A stretch of DNA of 15,329 nucleotides from Bacteroidales bacterium (GTDB lineage: Bacteria > Bacteroidota > Bacteroidia > Bacteroidales > UBA932): contig JAFUQW010000145.1 in NCBI GenBank assembly GCA_017472115.1, forward strand, positions 1 through 15,329. The letters are read 5' to 3'. Every line of letters starts with the position of its first letter. Position 1 is the stretch's first letter. Shown here one piece after another: positions 7,945-15,003 of the stretch. The position numbers and the translations under genes are program-made. Below the pieces are notes generated by a model. It was given only the letters and a program-made list of their open reading frames with translations, was not told where the DNA came from and ran no database searches.

Positions 7945-7963
7945 GCGTAAAATTTTTTTACGC
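7945..7963. promoter_or_regulatory. GCGTAAAA inverted repeat upstream of the fimbrial operon
   Basis: GCGTAAAA (7945-7952) and TTTTACGC (7956-7963) form a perfect 8-bp dyad with a 3-nt spacer. It sits just before the presumed -7 box and overlaps the T-rich stretch where the -33 element would lie. Two further CGTAA copies (7989-7993, 8001-8005) follow before the ATG at 8011. An operator is plausible but not shown. Confidence 0.45.
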
Positions 7964-7976
7964 GGATAATTGTCTG

Positions 7977-7984
7977 GAACTTTG
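7977..7984 (+). promoter_or_regulatory. Probable -7 box of the fimbrial operon
   Basis: GAACTTTG differs at one base from the Bacteroidetes TAnnTTTG consensus and ends 26 nt before the ATG at 8011, a spacing similar to the ftsY and dehydrogenase promoters here. The upstream position where TTTG is expected holds only a T-run (7953-7959). A moderate or regulated promoter. Confidence 0.45.
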
Positions 7985-8010
7985 CCTTCGTAATTATAAA
8001 CGTAATAGTT

Positions 8011-9588
8011 ATGAGGGGTAAAATCACAATGATGCTCATGGCTCTGACATTGATGTCATGCAGCAAAGAAGGGAAGGTTGGCGGAGTCCGTGACCTTGAC
8101 TACGATTATGGGAAAGATCTTTCCCATGGTGCTATCGTTCTTGGAGACCGTCTTGAAAATCCATACAAGACGGAAAATATCACCAAAGCTCTTCAGTCCC
8201 TTTATCCGACTAAGGCGGATAGAGTGGATGTGAGGACAACAGATCTCTATGTACGTTTTCTTCCGGAATCAGAAGAGGAGTATGACCGTCTGGTATCGAT
8301 GGGACTCCATCTTACGGACCATCCTTTAGACTATGACATCATAGTCGAAGGTGACTGGTACCACGATCCTGAAATCGACGAAGGATGCGTGACCTGGCAA
8401 TATGCTGTCGTTCCACGGGATTTTGATTTTCCGGACATCCGGTATGAGCTTATAGATGAATGCTATCTTTCTGAAAATGATGCAGGCACCAGGGCTGACG
8501 GAATCGACTGGGATGCCGTGGAAAGAGAGGCTTATATTCTTACAGGAAACGAAAGGATGCTGTCCCGCTATCATACAAAGGCTTCCTCCAAGGCCGTGCC
8601 TTCAGGCAGAATCACGATTACGGATGAGGACTGGAACGGCGGGAAGCCTGTCGGTGTAGCCGGAGTGAGGGTTTCATGCAATACTTTCGTGAAATTTGAC
8701 AATGCCTATACCGATGAGAACGGTTATTATGAAATGGATAAGAAGTTCTCTTCGGACCTCAGGTATAAGCTGGTATTCAAGAATGAAAAGGGATTTGCCA
8801 TCGGTGTCAATCTCGTTCTGGTCCCGGCGTCTGTTTCGACTTTGGGAAAAGCCGGTCCGGAGGGTGTGAACATGACAGTAACCAAGAGTTCCGAAGACAA
8901 GCTGTTCAAGCGTTGCGTTGTCAATAATGCTGTATATGATTACATCGGACGGTGTCATGAAGAGGATATGGATATAGCTCGGCCACCGGCGGATCTCAGA
9001 ATCTGGATGTTTCATGCGTTGAGGTCAAGCAGTGCGGTCATGCTTCATCATGGTGCTCTTGTTGACAGCGATCTTATCAAGAAGTTCCTGGGTGAATTCG
9101 CTCCGTTGGTGAAGTTTCTTCTTCCTGATGTCACAATAGGAGCAAAAGATGATGAAACCTATGCTGATCTGTATTCGTCTGCATGTCACGAACTGGCGCA
9201 TGCAAGTCACTTCACAGTTGCCGGAAAAGAATATTGGAATAAATATATCCGATATATCATAGACTCCTTCATCTCTACCGGTGGAATGACCTATGGCGAC
9301 GGTACGGGACATGGAGCCGGAGTATGTGCAGTCGGAGAAATGTGGGCGTATTATCTTGAAAGCAAGATGTACAAAGAGCGTTATGGCGGCGGATTCCCGA
9401 CTTTCGGAAATTCTTTCTGGTTCAAGCCTCAGATATTCAGGCAACTCGATGAAAGAGGACTGTCTTGTGGCGACATCTTTTCTGTCCTGGATGAAGATAC
9501 CGACTCGGTAGAGGATCTTGAGAAGGCTCTTGTAATGGCCTTCCCGTCGAGAAGAAATGTTATCGCACAGATATTTGAAAGATATTGA
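8011..9588 (+). CDS. Putative zinc-metallopeptidase lipoprotein heading the fimbrial operon
   Basis: This is a 525-residue lipoprotein: signal peptide 1-16, lipobox LMSC, Cys17, then SKEG. Residues about 198-290 look like a carboxypeptidase-regulatory-like (Ig-like) domain, with GVAGVRVSCNTFV followed by YTDENGYYEM. The C-terminal third has SACHELAHASHF: HELAH (393-397) is an HExxH zinc motif, and GEMWAYYLE, 46-50 residues on, supplies Glu443 as a candidate third ligand, as in gluzincins. A GDGTGHGAG loop (429-437) lies between. I do not recognise a named family. It is the first gene of a five-gene fimbrial operon, with the next start 1 nt after its stop, so a role in pilin maturation or surface proteolysis is an inference from context. 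No key residue is obviously missing. Confidence 0.75.
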   Translation: MRGKITMMLMALTLMSCSKEGKVGGVRDLDYDYGKDLSHGAIVLGDRLENPYKTENITKALQSLYPTKADRVDVRTTDLYVRFLPESEEEYDRLVSMGLHLTDHPLDYDIIVEGDWYHDPEIDEGCVTWQYAVVPRDFDFPDIRYELIDECYLSENDAGTRADGIDWDAVEREAYILTGNERMLSRYHTKASSKAVPSGRITITDEDWNGGKPVGVAGVRVSCNTFVKFDNAYTDENGYYEMDKKFSSDLRYKLVFKNEKGFAIGVNLVLVPASVSTLGKAGPEGVNMTVTKSSEDKLFKRCVVNNAVYDYIGRCHEEDMDIARPPADLRIWMFHALRSSSAVMLHHGALVDSDLIKKFLGEFAPLVKFLLPDVTIGAKDDETYADLYSSACHELAHASHFTVAGKEYWNKYIRYIIDSFISTGGMTYGDGTGHGAGVCAVGEMWAYYLESKMYKERYGGGFPTFGNSFWFKPQIFRQLDERGLSCGDIFSVLDEDTDSVEDLEKALVMAFPSRRNVIAQIFERY

Positions 9589-9589
9589 C

Positions 9590-10150
9590 ATGAAGCGTTT
9601 TTCTGTTGTAGCAGCATTGCTTGCACTGGCTTTGGGCTGCCAGGCGTATGCACAGAAGTTCAGTCTGTCAACCGACCTTCTCGGGTATGCCAAGTTAGGT
9701 ACGCTGAATATAGATGCTTCCTATGCCGTATCGCGTCGGTGGAGTCTGACTGCAGGGGCCAGATATAATCCTTTTACATTCAGATCCGGAGACCCGGAGC
9801 GGCAGTTCCAATACCGACAGCAGTCTTATTCTGTAGGTACCAGACTGTGGCCATGGCATACCTGGTCCGGATGGTGGTTTGCCGGGAAACTCAGGTATCA
9901 GGAGTATAACTTTGGCGGGATAACATCTGATGAGACTGAGGAAGGGGATCGGTTCGGCTTCGGTTTATACTCGGGTTACACCCATATGTTGAGTCCTCAT
10001 CTCAATCTTGAGTTCGGTATAGGAATGTGGAACGGAGTGTCAGTCTATAAGATCTACTCATGTCCCACATGCGGATTGACCCTTGATTCCGGAAACAAAT
10101 ATTTCCTGTTGCCGGATGATGTAATGCTTTCTTTGGTCTATGTGTTCTAA
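9590..10150 (+). CDS. DUF3575 outer-membrane beta-barrel protein
   Basis: This is a 186-residue protein with a cleavable signal peptide (hydrophobic 5-16, likely cut after AYA at 19-21). The mature part is built from alternating amphipathic strands ending in the aromatic SLVYVF, typical of a small outer-membrane barrel. A CPTCG motif (158-162) near the end is a feature I associate with DUF3575 proteins. Members often precede OmpA-like and fimbrillin genes in Bacteroidales, as here. The upstream in-frame ATG at 9557 would overlap the metallopeptidase gene and lack a signal peptide, so 9590 is chosen; it begins 1 nt after the preceding stop. The gene overlaps the next by 11 nt. The molecular role is unknown; a pilus-base barrel is an inference. 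Confidence 0.8.
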   Translation: MKRFSVVAALLALALGCQAYAQKFSLSTDLLGYAKLGTLNIDASYAVSRRWSLTAGARYNPFTFRSGDPERQFQYRQQSYSVGTRLWPWHTWSGWWFAGKLRYQEYNFGGITSDETEEGDRFGFGLYSGYTHMLSPHLNLEFGIGMWNGVSVYKIYSCPTCGLTLDSGNKYFLLPDDVMLSLVYVF

Positions 10151-12023
10151 ATATTGCTGCCTGGTTCTGCTGCTTGCTGCAGCCGTGTCCTGCTCTCCGT
10201 ACGTGAAGATGAAACAGATGAAGAATGGCCATGTCAATATGAGCCTGTCTGTTCCGGAAGAGGAGCCGATAGAGGAAGATGAACCTGATGAGGTGCAGAT
10301 CGACAGTATCAGGAATGAACTGGCCGGGGAACCGTTCATCATGAATGCCATAAAGGATGCGGAAACAGGTGAGATGGTTGCCACAGACATAATTTCGGCA
10401 TCAAAGGTGACTGCACGTTTTCGGAATGTGGCTGAAAGAGCAGGTTATGTGTCTATAAGTTTTGATGTGACGGTACCGTCCTCGATGTCTGATTCGGAAT
10501 GGCAGCTTAAGATCATGCCCTTGATGAGGATACATGAGGATACGGTGTCCCTGGAACCCTTGTTCATTACAGGCCGAGGTTATAGGGAAAAACAGCTGAG
10601 AGGCTATGAAAGATACAGAAGATTCCTTGCGTCAATCATAACCGATACAACTGATCTGCTACGGGTCAACCAGCTTGAAATATTCATTGAGAGGCATTTC
10701 CCCGAAACTTATGCGATGAAGACCGACACCTCTTTCATAACGGAGCCTATGGCTTCCAACTATTTCGGAGTTACGCAGAAGGATGCCCTGGAGCATTACA
10801 CCAGACATCTCAAGAAACGGAGAAATAACCGGAGGATCGGTATGAGGGACAGAATGTATGAAAAGTTCGTCAAGGATCCCATACTTGAAGAAGGGGTCAG
10901 ATTGGATACTGTCCTGACATCGTATGACGGTAATTTCGTCTATAGATATGTTCATACGTTCAGGAGCCGTCCGAAACTGAAGAAGGTCAACATTGCCTTG
11001 GATGGGAAACTGTATGAAGGAGGGGAATGTATCCTGGATCTTCCTTTTCCTGATGATCTGACCTTCTATATAAGTTCTTTGGCGACGCTGGCTGACGAAA
11101 CTCCACGCTACATAATGCAGGTGCTTGAGCGAAGGGCTTATGACAATACGAAGGCGTTGATAGATTTCGCGCAGGGACGCTCTGACATTGATACTTCTCT
11201 TGGTGATAATGCCTCGGAACTGCTGAGAATCCGCAAATGTATCGAGGACGTGGCATCCCGGAAGGAATTCGCTTTGGATTCACTCGTTATTACGGCATCG
11301 TGCTCTCCTGAAGGGTCATATGCTCTTAACGGAAGATTGTCATATGAGAGGTCCGAGTCGGTGAGGAAACATATAGAGAAATTTGTTCCGGAAGAATGGA
11401 AAGACAGTCTGAAGGTGGCTGCAATGCCTGAAAACTGGGAGCAGCTTGAGAAGCTTGTGGCAAATGATACTGTCATGTCTAAGGAGAGGAGGGAATATGT
11501 TCTCGGACTGATCTCAAGGAATGACAGACCGGATGTGAAAGAATCTCGGCTGGCTTCTCTTCCCGAATACCGCTATATGCGTGAAAAGCTTTATCCAAAA
11601 CTCCGTAGCGTCAGATTCGACTTTCATCTCCACCGGGTCGGTATGGTCAAGGATACAATCCATACGACGGAATTGGATGAGGTCTATATGTCTGGAGTAC
11701 AGGCACTGAAAGAACTTGATTATAAAAAGGCTGTTACGATTCTCCGACCGTACGACGACTACAATGCGGCATTGGCCTTCATGTCGGCGGATTATAACCA
11801 TTCTGCCCTCGATGTTCTCGGCAGACTTGATGATACAGATCCGAAAGTTTGCTATCTGAAGGCGATGGTGCTTTCGCGTCTCGGGGTCGAAGAAGAGGCT
11901 CTCAAATATTTTGAGCTGAGCCTTGCATACGATCCGTATCTTGAACACAGGGCTAATCTTGACCCTGAAATGTATAAGATTGTACAGAAAAGAAACTTAA
12001 ATACTAAAGATTATGAATACTAA
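10140..12023 (+). CDS. Lipoprotein with DUF3868-like, OmpA-like and TPR regions
   Basis: This is a 627-residue lipoprotein (lipobox AVSC, Cys18; followed by SPYVKMK, with no acidic export signal). Next comes a very acidic linker (about 38-52). Residues about 95-155 (VSISFDVTVP, then LEPLFITGRGYREK) resemble the DUF3868 region found with DUF3575 proteins. Residues about 380-500 are OmpA-like: ITASCSPEGSYALNGRLSYERSESVRKHI, then a long insertion, then the strand VRFDFHLHRV. The conserved Arg is kept (Arg404), but the peptidoglycan-binding Asp seems replaced in the CSPEG loop. Residues about 515-605 form two or three TPR-like helical pairs. It overlaps both flanking genes by 11 nt. It probably sits on the periplasmic side of the outer membrane; the role in pilus assembly is inferred. 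Confidence 0.78.
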   Translation: MCSKYCCLVLLLAAAVSCSPYVKMKQMKNGHVNMSLSVPEEEPIEEDEPDEVQIDSIRNELAGEPFIMNAIKDAETGEMVATDIISASKVTARFRNVAERAGYVSISFDVTVPSSMSDSEWQLKIMPLMRIHEDTVSLEPLFITGRGYREKQLRGYERYRRFLASIITDTTDLLRVNQLEIFIERHFPETYAMKTDTSFITEPMASNYFGVTQKDALEHYTRHLKKRRNNRRIGMRDRMYEKFVKDPILEEGVRLDTVLTSYDGNFVYRYVHTFRSRPKLKKVNIALDGKLYEGGECILDLPFPDDLTFYISSLATLADETPRYIMQVLERRAYDNTKALIDFAQGRSDIDTSLGDNASELLRIRKCIEDVASRKEFALDSLVITASCSPEGSYALNGRLSYERSESVRKHIEKFVPEEWKDSLKVAAMPENWEQLEKLVANDTVMSKERREYVLGLISRNDRPDVKESRLASLPEYRYMREKLYPKLRSVRFDFHLHRVGMVKDTIHTTELDEVYMSGVQALKELDYKKAVTILRPYDDYNAALAFMSADYNHSALDVLGRLDDTDPKVCYLKAMVLSRLGVEEEALKYFELSLAYDPYLEHRANLDPEMYKIVQKRNLNTKDYEY

Positions 12024-12987
12024 AAAAATGATTTCTGCTGCATTGGCAGCATTTGCGGCTGTAGCCTGCGAAACTGAATATGTCGGACTGTCAGAAAAAG
12101 CGGATGATTCTGTCCAGCTTGAAGTAAGGCTTCCTTCGAAACAGACGAAGGCACAGGTAGCCGGAATTGAATCGGAGAATGCTGTAAACGATCTCCAGGT
12201 CTTTGTCTTTGACCATAATAAGATGTTGGAAGCTTACGGACAAAGCTCCACAAGCACATTGAAGGTGTCATGCTCTTCCGGTCAGAAGGAAATAGTAGCC
12301 CTTGTAAATGCCAAACCTTTGACAGACGTGGTAAGCATGACCGATCTGGCCGGCAGAAGGACTCTGCTGTCAGACAATTCTGTCGGTTCTTTGGTCATGG
12401 AAGGCTCGACTGTAAAGACTCTTACAGCAGCTTCCACTGTGGAAATACCTGTAAAGAGGATTGCATCAAGAGTTGCATTGACCGGTATCAGCGTTGATTT
12501 CGAGCTGGAGCAGCATAATGCTCAGACTTTCCAGGTCAATTCGATCTATCTTGTCAACGTCGCTGGTGACAGGACATATCTCAATGCGGGAAAACCCGAA
12601 TCGTGGTGCAGCAAGATGACATATGAGTCATCCGCTCCTTCAGTTACTAATGTGACTCTGACCAATACTTTTATTTCAAATGTTTCGGCTTACACCAAGA
12701 CCCATTACCTGTACTGTTATCCGAATCCGACGTCCAATGATGCCAGCGGTGGCACATGGTCAGCCAGACATACCAGATTGGTGGTCGAGGCCGAACTTGG
12801 CGGAAAGAAATACTATTATCCTGTGACACTGCCTGAGCTGAAGTCAAATACCGCATACTCCGTCAGCATGAAGATCACAAGACCGGGTTCGGTTTCTCCG
12901 GACAAGCCTGTTGACAGCCTTGCTGCCACTTTCAGCGTGTCGGTACAGCCGTGGGATGACGAAATCGTTCTAAATGAGACCATTTGA
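12013..12987 (+). CDS. Fimbrillin (FimA/Mfa1-type major or tip pilin), lipoprotein precursor
   Basis: This is a 324-residue pilin precursor with a lipoprotein signal (KK at 4-5, hydrophobic 7-17, lipobox AVAC, Cys19). The mature part has the two-domain all-beta layout of Bacteroidia fimbrillins: an N-terminal strand VQLEVRLPS (34-42), AVNDLQVFVFD (57-67), the domain-linker signature PVKRIASRVALTGI and the terminal strand FSVSVQPWDDEIVL. Type V pilins travel to the outer membrane as lipoproteins, are cleaved after an Arg near the first strand, and polymerise by strand exchange; Arg39 is a candidate site (inference). The start at 12013 is preferred to the ATG at 12028 because it supplies the basic n-region. 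It overlaps the preceding gene by 11 nt and is followed 2 nt later by the anchor gene. Confidence 0.87.
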   Translation: MNTKKMISAALAAFAAVACETEYVGLSEKADDSVQLEVRLPSKQTKAQVAGIESENAVNDLQVFVFDHNKMLEAYGQSSTSTLKVSCSSGQKEIVALVNAKPLTDVVSMTDLAGRRTLLSDNSVGSLVMEGSTVKTLTAASTVEIPVKRIASRVALTGISVDFELEQHNAQTFQVNSIYLVNVAGDRTYLNAGKPESWCSKMTYESSAPSVTNVTLTNTFISNVSAYTKTHYLYCYPNPTSNDASGGTWSARHTRLVVEAELGGKKYYYPVTLPELKSNTAYSVSMKITRPGSVSPDKPVDSLAATFSVSVQPWDDEIVLNETI

Positions 12988-12989
12988 TC

Positions 12990-13763
12990 ATGAAAAGAGA
13001 TTCTGCAATACCGTTGATCCTGCTGGCCATAATGTCGGCAGTCAGCTGTATCAAGGAAGATCGGTCTGATTGCCCTTGCCGTCTGGTGCTGGATTTCAGG
13101 GATGTTGACACGTCGATAGTAAGGGCGGCAGACATACGGCTTACATCGGAAGAAGGATTCGGCTTCAATGATGTTGTCGCCTCGTCAGGTTTTGAGGGAT
13201 ATATGATCACGGTCCCGAGAACGACTTTGCAGGTATGTGCCTGGGCCGGGGCCGGTGATTGCCTGAATGAGGATATGTCTGTGTCCATACCTTTGGGTCA
13301 GGAATGCCCTCGTCTTTTCCTTCATGTTTCATCTGCAGATGCCGATTGCGAACTTCTGGAAGAGAAAGTCATGCTCAGGAAGAATCATTGTGTGCTTACG
13401 GTCATGGTTGAGAAGGGAGGGACATATCCTTTCGACCTGACAGTGAAAGGACGTGTTGACGGCTATGGTCCGGACTTTAATCCCAGGATCGGAGACTTCT
13501 CCTGCAGGGCAGTTCCGGATACATCCGGGATATGTACTGTGGTTCTTCCCCGTCAGCTTGATTCTTCTCTGATCCTTGAGATCGATGACGGTACCGAAAC
13601 TCTCAAGACTTTTGCAATCGGAGAATCCATCGTGGCGGGAGGATATGATTGGAATGCTGAAGATCTTGATGATGTGACGATAGAGGTGGATTATTCGTTG
13701 ACTGATATTTTTCTTGATATCGTTGACTGGGATAAGGAATCCGTATATGATGTCGTGATATGA
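12990..13763 (+). CDS. FimB/Mfa2-family fimbrial anchor lipoprotein
   Basis: This is a 257-residue lipoprotein (hydrophobic 8-18, lipobox AVSC, Cys20). The residues IKEDRSDCPC right after the lipid site are the hallmark of the FimB/Mfa2 family, with two further Cys at 28 and 30. In Porphyromonas these proteins cap and anchor type V pili on the cell surface and limit their length, without Arg-protease removal of the lipidated N-terminus. The KED after Cys also fits the Bacteroidetes surface-export signal. The rest is beta-rich, including LVLDFRDVDT and TIEVDYSLTDIFLDIVDWD. A TTG codon at 12984 is in frame, but the ATG at 12990 gives the standard signal peptide and sits 2 nt after the fimbrillin stop. 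It is the last gene of the operon; no hairpin terminator follows. Confidence 0.88.
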   Translation: MKRDSAIPLILLAIMSAVSCIKEDRSDCPCRLVLDFRDVDTSIVRAADIRLTSEEGFGFNDVVASSGFEGYMITVPRTTLQVCAWAGAGDCLNEDMSVSIPLGQECPRLFLHVSSADADCELLEEKVMLRKNHCVLTVMVEKGGTYPFDLTVKGRVDGYGPDFNPRIGDFSCRAVPDTSGICTVVLPRQLDSSLILEIDDGTETLKTFAIGESIVAGGYDWNAEDLDDVTIEVDYSLTDIFLDIVDWDKESVYDVVI

Positions 13764-13782
13764 TTTAAATACACCATTTCCG

Positions 13783-13813
13783 CTTGTGAATTGAAAAAGA
13801 TTTCATATCTTTG
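13783..13813 (+). promoter_or_regulatory. Promoter of tRNA-Leu (-33 CTTG, -7 TATCTTTG)
   Basis: TATCTTTG (13806-13813) matches TAnnTTTG exactly, and CTTG (13783-13786) lies 19 nt upstream, the Bacteroidetes -33/-7 spacing. The tRNA begins 18 nt after the -7 box. This is the best-formed promoter in the window. Confidence 0.85.
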
Positions 13814-13831
13814 CAGTCACTTTACGAACAA

Positions 13832-13912
13832 GCGGATGTGGTGAAATGGTAGACACGCTCGTTTCAGGTGCGAGTGCTTCACGGCGTGTAGGTTCGACTC
13901 CTATCATCCGCA
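13832..13912 (+). tRNA. tRNA-Leu, anticodon CAG
   Basis: This is an 81-nt tRNA with a long variable arm, typical of class II tRNA-Leu. The acceptor strands GCGGATG (13832-13838) and CATCCGC (13905-13911) pair fully, with discriminator A at 13912. The anticodon stem CTCGT/GCGAG encloses the loop TTCAGGT, giving anticodon CAG (decodes CUG). The variable arm is GCTTCACGGC-like, and the T arm is GTAGG-TTCGACT-CCTAT. The 3' CCA is not encoded (the next bases are CAA), so CCA is added after transcription. It is flanked by its own promoter and terminator. Confidence 0.96.
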
Positions 13913-13916
13913 CAAG

Positions 13917-13942
13917 GCCCGGTCTCTTGACCGGGCTTTTTT
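13917..13942 (+). terminator. Intrinsic terminator after tRNA-Leu
   Basis: A perfect 8-bp GC-rich stem (13917-13924 with 13929-13936) with a TCTT loop is followed by six T (13937-13942). It starts 5 nt after the tRNA 3' end. It may also end read-through transcripts from the fimbrial operon, which has no terminator of its own. Confidence 0.93.
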
Positions 13943-13976
13943 ATGCTTTTAGCTCGGAACAATGCCGGAAAGTCAT

Positions 13977-13984
13977 TATCTTTA
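13977..13984 (+). promoter_or_regulatory. Probable -7 box of the dehydrogenase gene
   Basis: TATCTTTA matches TAnnTTTG at all but the last base and ends 23 nt before the ATG at 14008, like the other promoters here. No clear -33 TTTG lies 19-21 nt upstream. There is no Shine-Dalgarno sequence before the ATG. Confidence 0.5.
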
Positions 13985-14007
13985 CAGAATGTAAAACAAT
14001 TCCTGTT

Positions 14008-14934
14008 ATGAAAATAGTATTTCTTGATGCGGCTACGATGGGAGATGTCTCATTCGAGCCTTTCCGCAGACTTGGTGACCTTACCATATATCAGAATTCA
14101 ACCCCGGAAGAAGCACGTGAAAGGGTCCGTGATACGGATGTCCTGCTCATCAATAAGGTCCTGGTTGACAAACAGCTGATAGATTCTGCACCGAATCTCA
14201 AACTCATATGCATTGCAGCCACCGGTGTCAATAATATCGATGTCGGATATGCTGCATCCAGAAACATACCGGTAAGGAATGTGGCGGGATATTCCACTGA
14301 TTCCGTAGCGCAGACCACGTTCATGCATCTGCTGTCTCTGATCGGTGGAGCACCGTATTTCGATGAAAGCGTCAAGTCCGGAGCTTATTCCCGCAGCGGA
14401 ATGTTCACGGATCCGAACTGGAACTGGTGGGAGCTTGCAGGCAAGACCATTGGAATCATCGGAATGGGTAATATCGGACGCAAGGTGGCATGTATAGCCG
14501 AGTCTTTCGGAATGAAGGTATGTTATTATTCGACTTCCGGAACTGGACATTGCACTGAGTATCCATGCCTGTCTCTCGACGAACTGCTGTCAGTATCAGA
14601 CGTGGTTTCTATTCATGCTCCTCTTAATGAGCGTACAAGGAATCTTATCGGCAGGAATGAACTTGCCAGGATGAAGCCTTCTGCCTTCCTCCTGAATGCT
14701 GGTAGAGGAGCTTCTGTGGTTGAGGCCGATCTGGTCGAGGCTGTTGATAATGGTGTGATCGCCGGTGCCGGAATAGATGTCTTTGTTCAGGAACCGCTTC
14801 CGGAAGACCATCCGTATCTGAAGATGAAGCATCCGGAACGCATGCGTTTTTCTCCGCATATCGCATGGGCAAGCGTCGAGGCACGTAAGCGCCTGATTGA
14901 CATGATGGCCGCCAACATTGAAAAAGGCTGGTAA
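14008..14934 (+). CDS. D-2-hydroxyacid dehydrogenase (NAD-dependent; glycerate dehydrogenase-like)
   Basis: This is a 308-residue cytoplasmic oxidoreductase that interconverts a D-2-hydroxyacid and the 2-ketoacid (glycerate/hydroxypyruvate is the likeliest pair, but the substrate is not fixed by sequence). The Rossmann motif is IGMGNIGRKV (151-160). The catalytic triad of the family is visible: Arg233 in NAGRG, Glu262 in VFVQEPLP and His284 in SPHIAWAS. The substrate-domain motif AATGVNNIDV (70-79) is also typical. It lacks the ACT domain of long SerA proteins. The frame runs open upstream through the tRNA gene to 13846, but that part is tRNA and terminator sequence, so the ATG at 14008, after its own promoter, is the true start. 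It is monocistronic. Confidence 0.92.
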   Translation: MKIVFLDAATMGDVSFEPFRRLGDLTIYQNSTPEEARERVRDTDVLLINKVLVDKQLIDSAPNLKLICIAATGVNNIDVGYAASRNIPVRNVAGYSTDSVAQTTFMHLLSLIGGAPYFDESVKSGAYSRSGMFTDPNWNWWELAGKTIGIIGMGNIGRKVACIAESFGMKVCYYSTSGTGHCTEYPCLSLDELLSVSDVVSIHAPLNERTRNLIGRNELARMKPSAFLLNAGRGASVVEADLVEAVDNGVIAGAGIDVFVQEPLPEDHPYLKMKHPERMRFSPHIAWASVEARKRLIDMMAANIEKGW

Positions 14935-14937
14935 TCA

Positions 14938-14957
14938 AGACGGTAACGTCTGATTTT
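14938..14957 (+). terminator. Weak candidate terminator after the dehydrogenase gene
   Basis: AGACG (14938-14942) pairs with CGTCT (14947-14951) around a GTAA tetraloop, followed by TGATTTT. The stem is short and the T-run is only four, so termination would be inefficient. The large palindrome at 14968-15003 may do most of the work. Confidence 0.35.
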
Positions 14958-14967
14958 GCCCATAAAA

Positions 14968-15003
14968 AAGCAGTTTGATGAAATGCATTTCATCAAACTG
15001 CTT
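14968..15003 (-). terminator. Perfect 36-bp palindrome, best fitting a minus-strand terminator
   Basis: The 18-nt arms (14968-14985 and 14986-15003) are exact reverse complements. Six A precede and overlap the left arm base (14964-14969), so a transcript coming from the right would form the hairpin and then a U-run. On the + strand only CTTATAAAATTTTAT follows, giving weaker termination for the dehydrogenase gene. A second perfect 12-bp AT palindrome (15004-15015) abuts it. Confidence 0.7.

Noticed and set aside
7853..8010. Invertible (phase-variable) promoter for the fimbrial operon, as seen for some Bacteroides surface loci
   Set aside because: No inverted repeat pair flanks the promoter; the three dyads here are each compact hairpins upstream of it, and no recombinase gene is nearby.
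12984..12989. TTG start codon for the FimB/Mfa2-like gene
   Set aside because: It overlaps the fimbrillin stop and adds only Met-Ile before the standard signal peptide; the ATG at 12990 is better.
13846..14007. Upstream extension of the dehydrogenase frame to an ATG inside the tRNA gene
   Set aside because: The 54 extra residues are a translation of tRNA-Leu and its terminator; the canonical family start MKIVFLD is at 14008.
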